Source: Nymphaea colorata (lineage: Eukaryota; Streptophyta; Magnoliopsida; Nymphaeales; Nymphaeaceae). From it: a stretch of DNA of 64,000 nt. Under the pieces are notes generated by a model, which saw only the letters and a list, made by a program, of their open reading frames with translations, made no database searches and had not been told where the DNA came from. The stretch covers positions 16,047,858 through 16,111,857 of the forward strand of contig NC_045144.1 in NCBI RefSeq assembly GCF_008831285.2, given 5' to 3'. Below, one piece after another: positions 33,917 through 45,840 of the stretch. How positions within the stretch are numbered: position 1 is the stretch's first letter; every line of letters starts with the position of its first letter. A program made the position numbers and the translations under genes.

Positions 33917-34987
33917 TTTGGTTTAGAAATTTGGATCGTATAAAATTCCATTGTAAATCAATATCAAATTAAATTCAGATTCCAATTCAAATTCAGATTC
34001 TGTTTCAAATAAATATCCTTTATCCGGTATCTATTTCTTTTAAAAGTCGGTTCCTGAAATTACTTTTAAAAATAAGGTAAATTCATAAGACACCATAACA
34101 AATGTTCAACCAATCTACTCCATAGATTCATGAGATAGGAACTATGTTACTGTTGCCAAACGACCGTTTTAATGACCATGACATCGTTCCGGTTTTTAAC
34201 ATTCTATATACTCTAGTTCTAGTTCTATTTTTGTTTTGTTTGTTGGCTTTCTCTTTCCTTTTTGTAACCTACTTTAAACCATCCCACAACTAACTTCTAG
34301 TCCTGGTTGATTTTGACTTGATCTCTAGCAAGTTAGTTCAACCATTCATATTTCGCGGAAGTCAACCCCTTTGATCAGTAGTTTCAAATTCAAGTGGAAC
34401 CGTGCCCCAAGGCGGGCAGTTCACCTGCTCGAGTCCTTTGGTGGACTATGTCTCACTCTCGGCTCAGCTCAAAAGCCACGTCTTGCATGGCCATGATCCA
34501 GTCCAATTTGTGCTGCCAATTCGTTCTCATTTGTGCATGACCACACTGTGTGTTCTAATTTAGTTTTGTCCTCGAAGAAATCTCTTATGACAACCCAACC
34601 TACTTTTCACATCGGGTTCCATCTTTTTTATCATACCAGCTTAATTTGGTTTCCATTCTTTTAAAAAAAAAAAAGGTTTAGAAACTAAAGGATTATACAT
34701 GTTAGATCTTCCACAATTTTCTATACAAGTTTGAACTTTTTAAACATTAAGTTTCGTAGAGCCAACGACCAGATTCGATGTGAAACCATAAAATTTCCGT
34801 AGCACGGGTAGATCAAGAAGAAGAAGCCCGATACTTTCTTTCTTTTTGGGTGAAGTCTCTGACGTTGCGACCACTGGTAAGCGGAGAAGCGCCGCAAAGA
34901 ACACCCCTCGTCGCCGAGTACGAAATGTGAGGCCCACTCTAGAATTTCACTAACGAAACGGTGGGGTGAGTGGGGACCACAAAAATG

Positions 34988-35365
34988 CAAGCTTGGGCAT
35001 CAACCGTCTCGGCGCTGCCGATAACAAGTCGGATCAGGCTGGCCAGACATCCAAAAACCAAGCTTGGACCCAGTCCAACTCAAAAAACCGGAGTTCAACC
35101 TCGCGCACGCCCAACCCAATTAAATTTAAAAATATATTTTTAACATAAAATAATATATAAATATATTTAATTATAATAAAATATTATAAATATATAAATT
35201 AATAAAAAATTCAAAAAAAATTATTGAACCCGAATTGGACTTATCGGGTCCATCCAGGCCAACCCGATAACGAGTCGGCTGAACAGAGTCCCTTTTTCCT
35301 GGGCCCAGACCCGAGTCGGGCCAGGTACCGGGTACCCGGCAGTGGCCCGACCCAATGCCCAGCTT
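34988..35365. mobile_element. hAT-like MITE with GC-rich ends, copy in block C
   Basis: Inverted counterpart of 25108-25470 and 53693-54071. The left flank CAAAAATG (34980-34987) is the reverse complement of the CATTTTTG flank seen in B. Ends read CAAGCTTGGGCATC and, reversed, AAGCTGGGCATTGGGTC. Confidence 0.6.
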
Positions 35366-35909
35366 GGAACAAAACAAGAACAATTTTTCTCTCCTCGCCT
35401 CCCTCTCTTCAAGCAATTTCTCAATCATTTGAGATTCAATATGATGGATGTTCTTATTTAGTAGTCTCTCAATCAGGTGAACAGGTTATTTATTAGGGTT
35501 GGGCAATGGGCCGAGGTACCTGCTACCTTATTTTGTTAGAGCTCGAGCTCAAGTTTTAGGTGTTGGGCTGACCCAAGCCCGACTCTTATCAGGTAGGGCA
35601 GGACACTCTGTTTTGAAAATACCCCTTTGCGGATCTTTGGGTTTTTTCACAAACCCAGCATGTCTTAAACAGTGTGCTTATTTTGAGAGTATCATCCAAA
35701 TATAGCCTCAATACAAGAGTGAATTTATTAAAATTGGTTTTCAAAACAACTAACTACTGTATGTGCTCCCAATCACCTAAAATCAGCCATTTCAAACCAA
35801 GACGAATCGAGCAAGTTGACATGTGTCGTGTGACTTACAGTCACAAGGACATGAAATTTTTTTCTTTTTGTTAAAAAATTTTGATTGGTATCACTATAAT
35901 CAAGTAATA

Positions 35910-35933
35910 TTATATATATATATATATATATAT
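35910..35933. repeat. (TA)n microsatellite
   Basis: An uninterrupted TA run within copy C. Confidence 0.9.
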
Positions 35934-36474
35934 TACATAGTTTGCTGCTTAAAAATCATAATTGATCGGCGCAAGTTTGTAAATTATAAACTAAGATCCC
36001 TTTCTTATCTTAAACGGCGAAATGTTTGTTGTTTGTGTTGGATTTTTTAAACCCTTTCTGGGCTTGAGACCCACTATATACAAAATTTTTTGAAGAAAAA
36101 AATTATCTAACTTCATCCTACCTAAATTTTTCTGGCTTCACCACTGACTACAACTTTTTTCGAGGCCCGACCTAAAGTACGGTGAATTCAGTCTCAAACG
36201 GCAAAAGAAGAACCCCAAAACTAATGACGATGTTGAGAAACTGGTTGCCATTTTATTGTGTGCCTTTCAAACACATTGAAAGCTAAACTTCTTTCACTAA
36301 TCCAAGCAGTGGGAAGATAACTACCAACATGTGCATGGGTGTGTACTTGCTCGACAAACCATCAAAATGGACCAAGTTTTCTCTTGGCCCTGGTTCATGC
36401 AGATCATCTTGCCAAGATTCGAACTTGGTTGCATAAATTGTCACATCGCAAGGTCCACAATAACTTTATGGGAA

Positions 36475-36479
36475 TAAAT
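36475..36479 (-). other. Empty target site of the chromovirus family
   Basis: On the minus strand the sequence reads CCATG ATTTA TTCCCATAAAG without interruption. At 47014-47018 and 52381-52385 the same flanks carry CTTTA on both sides of a full chromovirus, and at 45454 and 45841 on both sides of a solo LTR. This is the pre-insertion state. Confidence 0.8.
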
Positions 36480-36848
36480 CATGGGCCACTTAAATTAAAC
36501 CTAAAATGCGCCTTCAATGTATACATCAGATGCCAGTGCATGCGGTTTTGCGTTTATGTTGGACAAATGACATCACATGAATATTGAGTGAGTCTATAAT
36601 AGCTTGTGATATCATGATCCGCAAACTGTAGAAACGCATGGATTTCTTATTTAATCTGCTTTTTTTCCAGCAAGAGAAAGAACTGTAACAAGAATATTTC
36701 GAGTGGAATGGAAAGCACCAGCGGAGAGTCGGCCGCTAGTGAGATGCAGTCTCGTAAGCTGTCGCCAGAACCACGGCGCTGCCGTCCTCCGCTGCTATTC
36801 CCGGTGTCGATCTCAGCCTCTAATCTCCTCTGTGGTTGAAAGATAAAG

Positions 36849-37286
36849 TAATTAATTTTCCTGAGACTCCTCAAGGTGCATAGCACAGTTGGGAAGTCTT
36901 GGAGGTACATAAGCCATGCATGTTCAGTTCAAACAAATTTAAAAAGTGGACGTCACAAGCCCTATTATTTAAAGTTTTGGATTCATTAAACATTGAAACC
37001 GACAGTAGATCCGGGTATAGAAGACTAGGGTTATAGATGTCTTTAAAGAGAAGGCTCTCGGACTGTTTTTAGCAAAAGTTCAGATTGTAGCTTCTTTATT
37101 TTTAACCCTAGTCTTATATACCCGGATCTACTTTCAGTTTCAATGTTTAATGAATCTGAAACTTTAAATAAGAGGGCTTGTGACGTCCACCTTTTAAATT
37201 TGTTGGAACTGAACATGCATTGCTTATGTACCTCCAAGACTTCCCAGTTGTGCTATTTCCCTTAGGAGTCCCAGGAAAATTAATTA
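36849..37286. repeat. Large palindrome: 185-bp arms, 69-bp spacer
   Basis: Left arm 36849-37033, right arm 37103-37286, roughly 90% complementary by eye. The spacer plus right arm match 44868-45060 in direct orientation, and the left arm continues outward as inverted copy C. The centre is thus the inversion joint between two copies of the same sequence, not a transposon with its own ends. Confidence 0.85.
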
Positions 37287-38640
37287 TTTTATCAAGAAAT
37301 TCAACAAAATGGGAATTTTTAAAAATATAAAAAAAAACACTTTTAAAGCTATAAATAATGAATGTTATGTCAAATTGGTTACAAGAATAGCTTTATTATA
37401 TGTTTAAAAAATAGCAGCTTTATATGTACATCACATATAAAAAAAAAGTTGATAGCAAAAAATATACTTTTTTTAAAAAACCAATTTAAAAAAAAATATG
37501 TTTTATAATAAATAAAAATCTTAAACGCATTATGGTATTCATTTTAAGTTGAAAACATCATCATTGTGCATAAGCTCAATATAAAAAAACTGCTAAACTT
37601 ATGAAAAAGTTTTATTTATCAAATTATCAATTTACTTATTTAATCAATCAAATAAATTACTTTGTATAATCATACAATTCATTCAAAAGTATTAGGTATT
37701 TGATATATAACACATAATTCACAAACTTAAAAACAAAAGCCTCTAACTAATAGGAAAACAACAAATTGTAAGATTTAATAAACTATCTTAGATATCATTG
37801 GAGTAATTATACAATTTTATGTAAAAAAACAACTATTATAATAAAGATAAGATGACAAATAAATTATTTGATATATCATTGGACACTCTTTTTACGGATA
37901 CAGATGTAACACAAACTATTTCAATTAACTCAATGAAATGCAAAAAACATTAAATAATGTATTTTTTTAAATGAAAAATAATATAGGTCACATGATTTAA
38001 TAATTTTTAATAAAAGATCATCACCAAATAATAGTTTACTCAATTAAAATATGTTATTATTTAAAAATAAACCAATCAATGTTCAGTATGCACAATTAAT
38101 ATGAAAAAAGTACCAAAGTCAAACATACTAGTTATTCAATAAACCAATCAAAGTTCAATATACTATTTGTTTTAGACAATTATTTAAAAATAAAGAGAAT
38201 TTATCAAAAAATATATGTGAAACTAATTTAAAACATCCTTAAACAACTTGAAGACATAAAAGTCAAATATGATAAACTATGAGCATGAAGAACTTATTAA
38301 AAAAATTGATAAGCTAACAGTTAAAACATCTTAGCCAACCATGTGAAAATTAAGTAATAAATGTTTTCTCATAAAAAAAAAAATGAAAATATAAAAGTTC
38401 AAAATATAAAGCAATTTATAGTTAAATTCAATAAATAAACTAGACTTGTTAAAATGTATATATATATATATATATTATATAATATAAATATTTATTTTTT
38501 CGTACATATTTGAAATGTGCCTAAGCACACCTAATTTTAAATGTATTTTGATTATTAAAAATTTAAAAGATAAAGATAAACTTGTTAATTTCGAACTGTT
38601 AAAGCTCGGGTAAGCCCAAAAATGGGTAGCGACTTTTACC
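37287..38640. other. AT-rich spacer, no gene seen
   Basis: Very AT-rich with many short A and T runs and a TA microsatellite near 38456-38475. I see no open frame with protein character and no recognisable element ends. Confidence 0.7.
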
Positions 38641-39240
38641 CACTCGTTTTTTAATTAAAATAACCGGTTTCCAAACCCTTTTTGTCATGCGGGGAAGTGT
38701 TCTCTTTTTCAGTTTTATTCGTTTCTAAAGTTTTTGCCCGCCTAAAGCCACGTTTGATGACCAGGAAAAACCCTGTTCATCGACGGTTTTTTCCCTCTTT
38801 TGTACGGTTTCAACCAAACGTGACAAACTTTCGCTCGCTCAAAATCGATTTCCAGGGTAAATTTACCCTGAAAAAAAGGTCGGACCCTCACCGCCTCTTC
38901 TTCCTCCGATCGACCGACCTCCTTCGATTCACTTCTCATCACAGAGCCAGTGGGGCGATCGTATTTCTTGACAGGTAAGATCATTCCACTTCCCCTCTCT
39001 CGCCCCATCTCTACTTTGTTTCTCTCCCTCTGCTTTCCTTCTGTGTGTCCACTGCACCCATTGTGTCCAGAGGAACACAACAGAAGGAAACGCCTGGAAG
39101 GACAACTGTTAAGAAAGCCATTTTTTCCTTTTGTGTGTCCCCAACTTCCCCTCTCTCGCTCCATCTCTACTTCTGTCTGCCTGTCTTCAAATTTCTCTGC
39201 TTAAGTTTCAAGGTATTCATGTCTGCTCAGTGAAACTTGG
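38641..39240 (+). other. Possible promoter and 5' UTR exon of a lost gene
   Basis: Composition shifts from AT-rich to pyrimidine-rich (CCGCCTCTTCTTCCTCCGAT), and TTGACAGGTAAGATC at about 38968 looks like a plant 5' splice donor. The stretch CTTCCCCTCTCTCGCYCCAT occurs twice (about 38989 and 39145), with TTTTTCCTTCTGTGTGTCC-like sequence near each. This resembles a UTR exon and intron start, but no downstream coding gene is intact. Open frames on both strands here are overlapping shadows. Confidence 0.25.
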
Positions 39241-40560
39241 TTCATCTCCTGATGAGCTTTGCCGATGAGCTTCGCCATAAGACGTAGAACAGATTAAGGG
39301 GGCAAGGCAATGCTTCTTACAGGCAGGCTCATTTAAGTGGTCTGGTGCCTAAAGAGTTCTTCGCCATTAAGAAAAAGAACAAAATTCAACATTGGCATCG
39401 GGAATAATGTTTGCCAATGATATGAGTATTGGATCCAGTCTTGGCTTGGAATCCTGGAAAAGTTGAAGGGTATAAGGACTGCTATGGATTTTCAATCATT
39501 TTCTTTTATTACCGAGATTTTGGCTTTAGTCAGAGGCATAGAAATTCACACATGCATTTGTTTCCCATAGATGGCTATTAACTGTTCGCTGCATCAAAGT
39601 AGAATTTCAGGAAAAAGAAGGGGAGTAAGGGTAGTATGCCTTCGTCTGACTGCATCAAAGGACAGTTGAAGTCTGCAGTAAAAAACCTAGAATTTCATGA
39701 GGGTACGGACCGTATCAGCATTTGATGGATGTTTTTGCATGATTCAGTAAAGAGAATACACTGCCATCTCTCACAAATTTCTCTTTTTCTTAGAAACCCT
39801 TTTTTCCTGTTCTGCAATTGTTTTTTGAAGTTCATAGGTGAAGGATCTCTTGACAATTGAAGGAGCCATTTTGTTGACAGAGACAAACCATTGCATTTTA
39901 TTATCGTTTACTGCATCTTCAGTTGTAACTTGTATTTATTGTTAAGGCTTCTTATTTGTAAAGGAATTTTGACTTTTAGTTTTTATGCAGTTGAACTTTT
40001 CTTTTTAAATTTTAGTTGAGAAGAAAAAAAAAACTCTTTTCTTTGAATTTTGCTTCTACATTTTCTAATTGAAAAGTGAAAAGCCTGTCTGTTGTCTGGT
40101 GTCTGACAGCAGTTTGAAAACGCTTGACCGACTTGCATATATTTAGTAGGCTTTTTTGATAGATAATGCTCCAGTTTGATACATATTTCTCATTCGTTTA
40201 CGCATTTTGCCTTCAGGTCTTTGCATCATGCAGCAGACATTGTACTGTTTGCAAGGTTCAATGGATGACCACCCAGAAATATTTTTATAGTTTACAGTTG
40301 TACAATTCAGTGCTTTCTTTTTGCTTTTTAGCAAAAAACAGAACTGGTTGGGATCTGCATTCTCAACATTAGACCTTGATTCAAGAATAAAATTCACGCA
40401 CTGAGTTTTTCTTCCCCACGTTCTTGATGTTTCTGCTTGTCACGGATGCTTCATGCTTTTTAAATAGAAACCAGCATGTATAGAATATATCTGCATAGAT
40501 CTTCCTGGTGTTCAGAAATTACAGTTGACAGCAGTTCAAATTATGTGAAACAGATTTAGG
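39241..40560. other. Spacer without a recognised gene
   Basis: Mixed-composition sequence resembling intron. A CTTCAG|GTCTTTGCATC acceptor-like site near 40216 has no convincing exon after it. No element termini were recognised. Confidence 0.4.
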
Positions 40561-40583
40561 CGATGTCTGCCTGCAGCAAATTC

Positions 40584-40830
40584 GGCGCCACTTTTGCAGT
40601 CAGAGATGGCGTGCCGAAGTATATCATTGACAATCTGGATTTCTTTCCATTAGCCAAAACCCTGTGCCTGGCACTCCTAAAATTACCATTTGTAAAAAAA
40701 AATTCAATACCATTTGCATATCAAATGGTAAATTTAGGAGTGTCAGGCACAGAGTTTTGGCTAATGGAAAGAAATCCAGATTGTCAATTATATACTTCGG
40801 CGCGCCATCTCCGTCTGCAAAAGTGGCGCC
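40584..40830. repeat. Long near-perfect hairpin (109-bp arms, 29-bp loop)
   Basis: Arms 40584-40692 and 40722-40830 are inverse complements with seven mismatches counted by eye, about 94% identical. Both outer ends are GGCGCCACTTTTGCAG. The inner sequence includes TGGATTTCTTTCCATTAGCC. I see no target duplication beside the ends. It could be a foldback MITE or a locus whose transcript folds into a long hairpin that feeds small-RNA production. The open frames across it (such as 40563-40874) simply read through the inverted repeat. Confidence 0.85.
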
Positions 40831-40866
40831 AATACCATTCTTCCTTTAAAGAAGAGAAATCTAGGT

Positions 40867-40976
40867 ATAAGTAGTTTACCTGGTATGAATACAAGAAAGC
40901 TGCTTATTCTTCAAGTTTGGCAGATAATGGGCTTCACATCTTCACAGCAGAGGAGAAAGAAGCATGTGACAGGGTG
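40867..40976 (+). other. Possible orphan exon
   Basis: After an AG at 40873, one frame reads TWYEYKKAAYSSSLADNGLH then IFTAEEKEACDR, followed by AGGGTGTGAA, a weak donor-like site. The residue mix is strongly protein-like, unlike surrounding translations. It lies 37 bases right of the hairpin. The gene family is not identified and no flanking coding exons were found. Confidence 0.3.
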
Positions 40977-41040
40977 TGAACTTTCCCTTGTATATTATAT
41001 GTTTTAAGATATACTTTTATACGCATATATAGGTGCCCCA

Positions 41041-41066
41041 TATATATATATATATATATATATATA
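41041..41066. repeat. (TA)n microsatellite
   Basis: An uninterrupted TA run. A second mixed (GT)n(AT)n tract lies at 41369-41396. Confidence 0.9.
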
Positions 41067-42471
41067 ATCCCACATTTTATCAAAAACCATTTGAATACAC
41101 TTAATATTTTACTTTAGCTAAAAGTACAAATTTTAGTATGACCAACCACAATTTTCACATGACATCTACCCAAACCTAATATAAAAATTAAAATTTGCTT
41201 TCTTAATTATTTGTGTAATATCATTAATTAACTTATAATTTTAAGTAATAGTTTGCAGTTGTGATTTCTACAAATTCCATTTTAAGAAAACCATGACCTG
41301 ACCATTCCCATGGTCCTTTTATTTTTGTTAAAGACAATATTGGAAGTATAAAAATTAATAAAAGATTTGTGTGTGTGTGTATATATATATATATATACAT
41401 TCTTGGCTTATGTATATAATGATTAATGTGCCATTAATCTAGATAAAATTTCTTGTCCCACTGTCACCAACACAACTGTACGTGGTTGACAAAAACCTAA
41501 AGCGCATGAACAAATAAGCATGTCAAAATAACCAACAAATAAGCACGTCAAATATTTAATCCCAATTAAAAAGCAAGAGATTGAGGGATTAAAATTATTT
41601 TTTCTGAAAGAATATATATTTTTTTAAAAAAAAAGAAAAACTTGATATGCACTGGAAGCTTTAATGCAAGCATATAAAAGTTCCGATGTTGTAGAAACAA
41701 CAGACACGGAAGTGAAACAAATCACATGCTACAGCATAAAAGCAGGAAAAGGGACGAGCACAAGCGACTTTTGGCACTGAATAGAACACATAAACAAGAA
41801 ATGGAATCCATTGGAAGAGAGGAGAGCAAAGCTGCTGATGAATGCTAAGTTGGACGTAGAAACTGGACAACGAGAACAAAAATACGAACAACCTGCCCCA
41901 CTATAAAAACTATAAATTTAATTTAAAGGTTTAATTCAATTTATAAGTCGCAAGGATAAGGACTAATTTATCAGAACTATTCATTTATTTGACAAGGATA
42001 CGAAATATGGCATAGAACATAAAATATTACTGTCCATTTATCACCTTCATTCATAATCCTAAATACTGGACAAGAAAATTAAAGGAGATGAGAAATTAGT
42101 AATAGATAATCCAAGCAGAACACTAATTTTATTATTTTGCGCCCATCAATAAGGTTTAGAAAACATAAAGGGAACTAATATAATCAAAACCAATTAGTTG
42201 ATTCTAAACTAGTACTTATCGATTGACATGCAGAGAGAAAAATTTATGTATAGATCAAAAAACTTGAACAGAGAAAGATAACACCAATAGTGAAGGTAAG
42301 TAAAACAATTGCAAAAGGAGTTATGTTCACTCTATGAGCCATAGCCTTTGATAGATGCTCACTTGCTACCTAAATGGTATATAACATGTACTATCTGTAT
42401 ATATAGAAAAGTAATCATAAAAAACATCATCAATTTTCAGATATTAATTTACAAATTTAAGTTAGATTCTA
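41067..42471. other. AT-rich spacer, no gene seen
   Basis: No convincing open frame, element terminus or RNA gene was recognised on either strand. Confidence 0.6.
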
Positions 42472-42860
42472 TGACAAATGAGGGAAAAAAAACAATGGGG
42501 ATTTTCTTTTAAAAACTTCTATATGGATACCATATTCAGCTCTATCCTCAAGATTCATGTTGATACGTTGTAGATATATTTCCTAACATTGAGGTATGTA
42601 CTTAACATATTAATTAATTTATATATATACTTATCAATCTAATCAGGAGGAGAAAGAAAGGTAGTGACAAATGAGGGAAAGAAAAAACAATGGGTATTTT
42701 CTTTTAAAAACTTTTATATGGATACCATATTCAGCTCTATCCTGAATATTCATGTTGATACGTTGTAGATATATTTCCTAACATTGAGGTATGCACTTAA
42801 CATGTTAATTAATTTATATATGTACTCATCAATCTAATCAGGAGGAGAAAAAAAGGTAGT
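42472..42860 (+). repeat. 193-bp tandem duplication (two copies)
   Basis: Units 42472-42664 and 42665 to about 42860 differ at a modest number of positions. Shared runs include GGATACCATATTCAGCTCTA and GATACGTTGTAGATATATTT. No coding content. Confidence 0.9.
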
Positions 42861-43804
42861 GATCCTTTTATAACCATGGATGTGGAATCTTCAGGTCAAA
42901 TTGTGTATATTTGAAATCTATCCATCTCTCTTCCCATCCTCCAGTTGGTTTCCTACTTTTTTTGGCTTACGTAACAAAATCTGCATAATATTTTAATTAT
43001 AGAAAGCCTTCATTAGCAATCAATTATTTTCAAATCCAACTATTTATTTCATGTTTTCAAATAGAGAATAAATTGTGATGAATAAATGATAAAAACGTCC
43101 AGATACAAATATAAATATATATTGGCTTATGTAGAGAAATTTACATCTAAATTTAGAAAAAAAATATTTATTGTATATAAAATTTTTAAAAAATATATTT
43201 CAGTCCATGTTAAAATTTTGAAACTATAATTTGGCCCCCTCATGAAAAATTTATGACTCCGCCCCCATCGTCTTCTAACGAGGTTGCAGTATAAAATAAG
43301 CCTCTATACATTAAGAATATTGGACAAGCCGAGTCAACTCGAGCTCGACTCATAAGTTAAACAAGTTAAGTTCGAGCTCAATTGATAACCCAAGCTTGTA
43401 AACTGGTCGAGTTCAAGTTGGATGAGCTCGAATTTAGAAAACTTAAAATGACATAAATAAGAATGTAAAAATTTTAAGCATAAAATATCTATTAAGGGAC
43501 ACGCGCTTAAGCGAGTTGAGCTCAAGCTTGGACTCAGTTAAGCAAGTTGAGCTCAAGTTGAGCACCTCATAAAGTTTGACGCAATGTTATTATTGTACAC
43601 TTTAGGGAAGGGTTGCTAGGTATGAATAGAAACACATTATTGGTTGATATTGTACGCTTTACTCCACGTTGTAATTGTTTTTGGAAATCATTTGGGCATG
43701 GATTGCATCAGCCTCTGCACTTGCACCATAACCTGGAAATTACAAGGTGTTTGGTAAGAAGAACTACGTTCTTAGAGCAGAGATAATCTAAAGATATATA
43801 TGAT
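42861..43804. other. Spacer with diverged repeat fragments
   Basis: 43195-43270 resembles the right half of the hAT-like MITE (CATGTTAAAATTTTGAAACT, then ATGACTCCGCCCC). 43330-43570 is a repetitive GAGCTCAAGTTGAGC-type stretch, probably an old non-autonomous element. No gene seen. Confidence 0.45.
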
Positions 43805-44400
43805 TTTGTTTGACGAAAGATGATATGATTATATATATGCTTCTAAATCCAACAATCAAATCTTGGATATAATCGATCCATATTTGTTAAAACAAAACAT
43901 CTTGTATTCCAAAAATGCAATGTATGTTCTTCCAAATAAAAGCTCTTTTAAGCAGGGGGGCGAGAGAAGGGGGCCCCAGCAGGGGCTTTGGCCCCCCCCT
44001 TAGAATTTAACAACTTTAAAAATTTATATGTAAATCTAAAAAAAAATAGTTCAATATATATATAAAAATTTTAAAAATTTCTATTTTGGCCCCTGTTAAA
44101 ATTTTGAAACTATAGTTTGAGCCTTGGGACAAAATATTCCTGGCTCCGCCTCTGCTTTTAAGGGTTTTGTTCTTCATCATCCAAACTTTGATGACCAAAA
44201 ACTATATACGACTCTTCTTGGTAGAAAACCCTAACCAGGTACCGAGTATGTCCAAGGTTGTCAATGACAATAATAGGTTGGGAGCCCATCTCTCCCAGGA
44301 GTTTACATCGAAACCATTGGCGACTCATTTAGGGCATGGCTCTGGTCCATCTCAGTTGGACAAATTTAACCCTACCCCTCGGAAATAAATTGATCAAAAA
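43805..44400 (+). repeat. Duplicated segment, pair of 24195-24780
   Basis: Left edge of block B material. It shares the MITE and flanking DNA with 24195-24780. The open frame at 44167-44388 keeps NPNQVPSMSKVVND in common with the A copy, but no protein family is recognised. Confidence 0.75.
43953..44154. mobile_element. hAT-like MITE, 202 bp, with perfect target duplication
   Basis: Flanked by CTTTTAAG at 43945-43952 and 44155-44162. Ends are CAGGGGGGCGAGAG and, reversed, CAGAGGCGGAGCCAGGAA. The CAGGGGCGGA-type end and 8-bp duplication fit hAT. It is non-coding. It sits at the same site as 24344-24541, so the insertion predates the duplication. Confidence 0.85.
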
Positions 44401-45275
44401 TTTAAAACATGATGAATTTCAATAGGGCAGTTCACGAGCCGAGTTCAAGCCAATTGCTGAGCCAGCTTGAACTTGCCACAAGTGTACTAAGACAAAAACC
44501 CCAGTTTAGCTCAAGTAGAGTCAAAGTTCATTAGACCGAGTTCGACTTGGCTTGAGCTCCCAAACCTAGAACTCGAGCAAGATTTGGCTTGAACCGAGCA
44601 TTCAATTAAAAAATTTAGTTTTCAAAGAAAGAGACAGCATGGAGACCTAAACCTCATTGCCTACTAGTCACATGCACGTCCATTTGAAGCATTAAGCTTT
44701 TGTGATAACATTGCGGGAGTTCAACCAAACTGAGCCCACTTAACTCGAGCTCAGGGTCAGTTTTTAACTCAGAATTCTGGTCAAAGTCTCTCGCACTGTT
44801 TTGCTGTAGATAACACACATTTTTTAAATATCTGTTGCCTCGTTTTAACGTTTAGAAATCTTTCAGAGAAGGCTTTCAGACTGTTTTTAGCAAAAGTTCA
44901 TATTGTAGTTTCTTTATTTTTAACCCTTGTCTTCTATACCCTGATCTACTTTCAGTTTTAATGTTTAATGAATCCAAACTGAACATGCATTGCTTATGTA
45001 CCTCCAAGACTTCACAGTTGTGCTATGCCCCTAGAGGAGTCTAAGGAAAATTAATTACTTTATCTTTAAACTACAGAGGAGATTAGAGGCTGAAATGGAC
45101 ACCGGGAATAGCAGTGGAGGATGGCGGCGCCCGTGGTTCTGGTGGCGGCTTCCAAGATTGCATCTGACTACTGGCGATCCTTCGAAATAGACAACTACCG
45201 GACCCTCCACTGGTAGTTTCTGTTCCACTCGAAATATTCTTGTTGTTGTTCTTTATCTTGCCAGAAAAAAGGCGA
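44401..45275. other. Spacer with GAGCTC-rich repeat and the palindrome's source sequence
   Basis: 44430-44770 is a diverged GAGTTCGAGCT-rich repeat. 44868-45060 is the single-copy form of the palindrome arm and spacer found at 36849-37286, and 45060-45290 matches copy C in reverse (36655-36850). No gene seen. Confidence 0.55.
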
Positions 45276-45458
45276 ATTAAATAAGAAATCCATGCATTTC
45301 TATAGTTTGCAGATCATGATATCACAAGCCATTGTAGACTCACTCACTCTTCGTATGTGATGTCATTTGTCCAACATAAATGCAAAACCGCACCCATTAA
45401 TGTCTGATGTATACACTGAAGGCGCATTTTGGGTTTAATTTAAGTGGTCTATGCTTAA

Positions 45459-45840
45459 TGTTTCCCTGTGTCTAAGAGTCTGTACTTTCTTTCCTTATGT
45501 TGAGCCTTTTGCTTATGCTTGTTTATTTGTAAGGGAGTACCCTCCCACCAGTCTAAATGTCATGTCTTGGGATTCTTTGTTTTGAGTGGTCGACATGAGA
45601 ATCCTGTAAGTGGATTTGGCCATCCTATGTAAGCAAGTTAAAATCACTCTTTTTTCTTACCTCTCTCATGATGTATAAGTTTTTCAAGTTGAATACATTG
45701 TGAGATTTATTTATTCACAAAAGCTTTCTTTATGCACTTGTTTTTTACAATCGATTTTTGCACCCCTTTCGATGGTTTGAAAGCTGACGACAGTTAGGTT
45801 CTTGTCGTGTAGCACGGACTGAAGGAGTGAGCGCGTGACA
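45459..45840 (+). mobile_element. Solo LTR of the chromovirus family, 382 bp
   Basis: It starts TGTTTCCCTGTGTCTAAG and ends GCGTGACA. Flanks are CTTAA (45454-45458) and CTTTA (45841-45845), one mismatch in a 5-bp target duplication. The DNA outside it matches the DNA outside the full element at 47019-52380 on both sides. It is therefore the same insertion in a duplicated locus, reduced to one LTR. Confidence 0.85.

Larger units (their letters stand above)
33917..37286 (-). repeat. Segmental duplication copy C (inverted)
   Basis: Read on the minus strand it matches, in order, 45.04-45.45 kb, then 52.38-54.24 kb, then parts of 57.0-58.4 kb of block B, and so also the start of block A. It lacks the chromovirus, the 196-bp MITE, the SEN2 segment and about 650 bases inside the Tourist-like MITE region. 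It supplies empty sites for several insertions. No gene is supported in it. Confidence 0.8.

Noticed and set aside
34580-34640. Further TRIM solo LTRs (also near 26380 and 57175)
   Set aside because: They share ATGACAACCCAACCTACTTT with the TRIM end, but the remaining LTR is too diverged to delimit by eye.
38742-39164. 140-codon minus-strand open frame
   Set aside because: Arg/Glu/Gly-rich translation of a pyrimidine-rich leader; overlaps a plus-strand frame and shows no motif.
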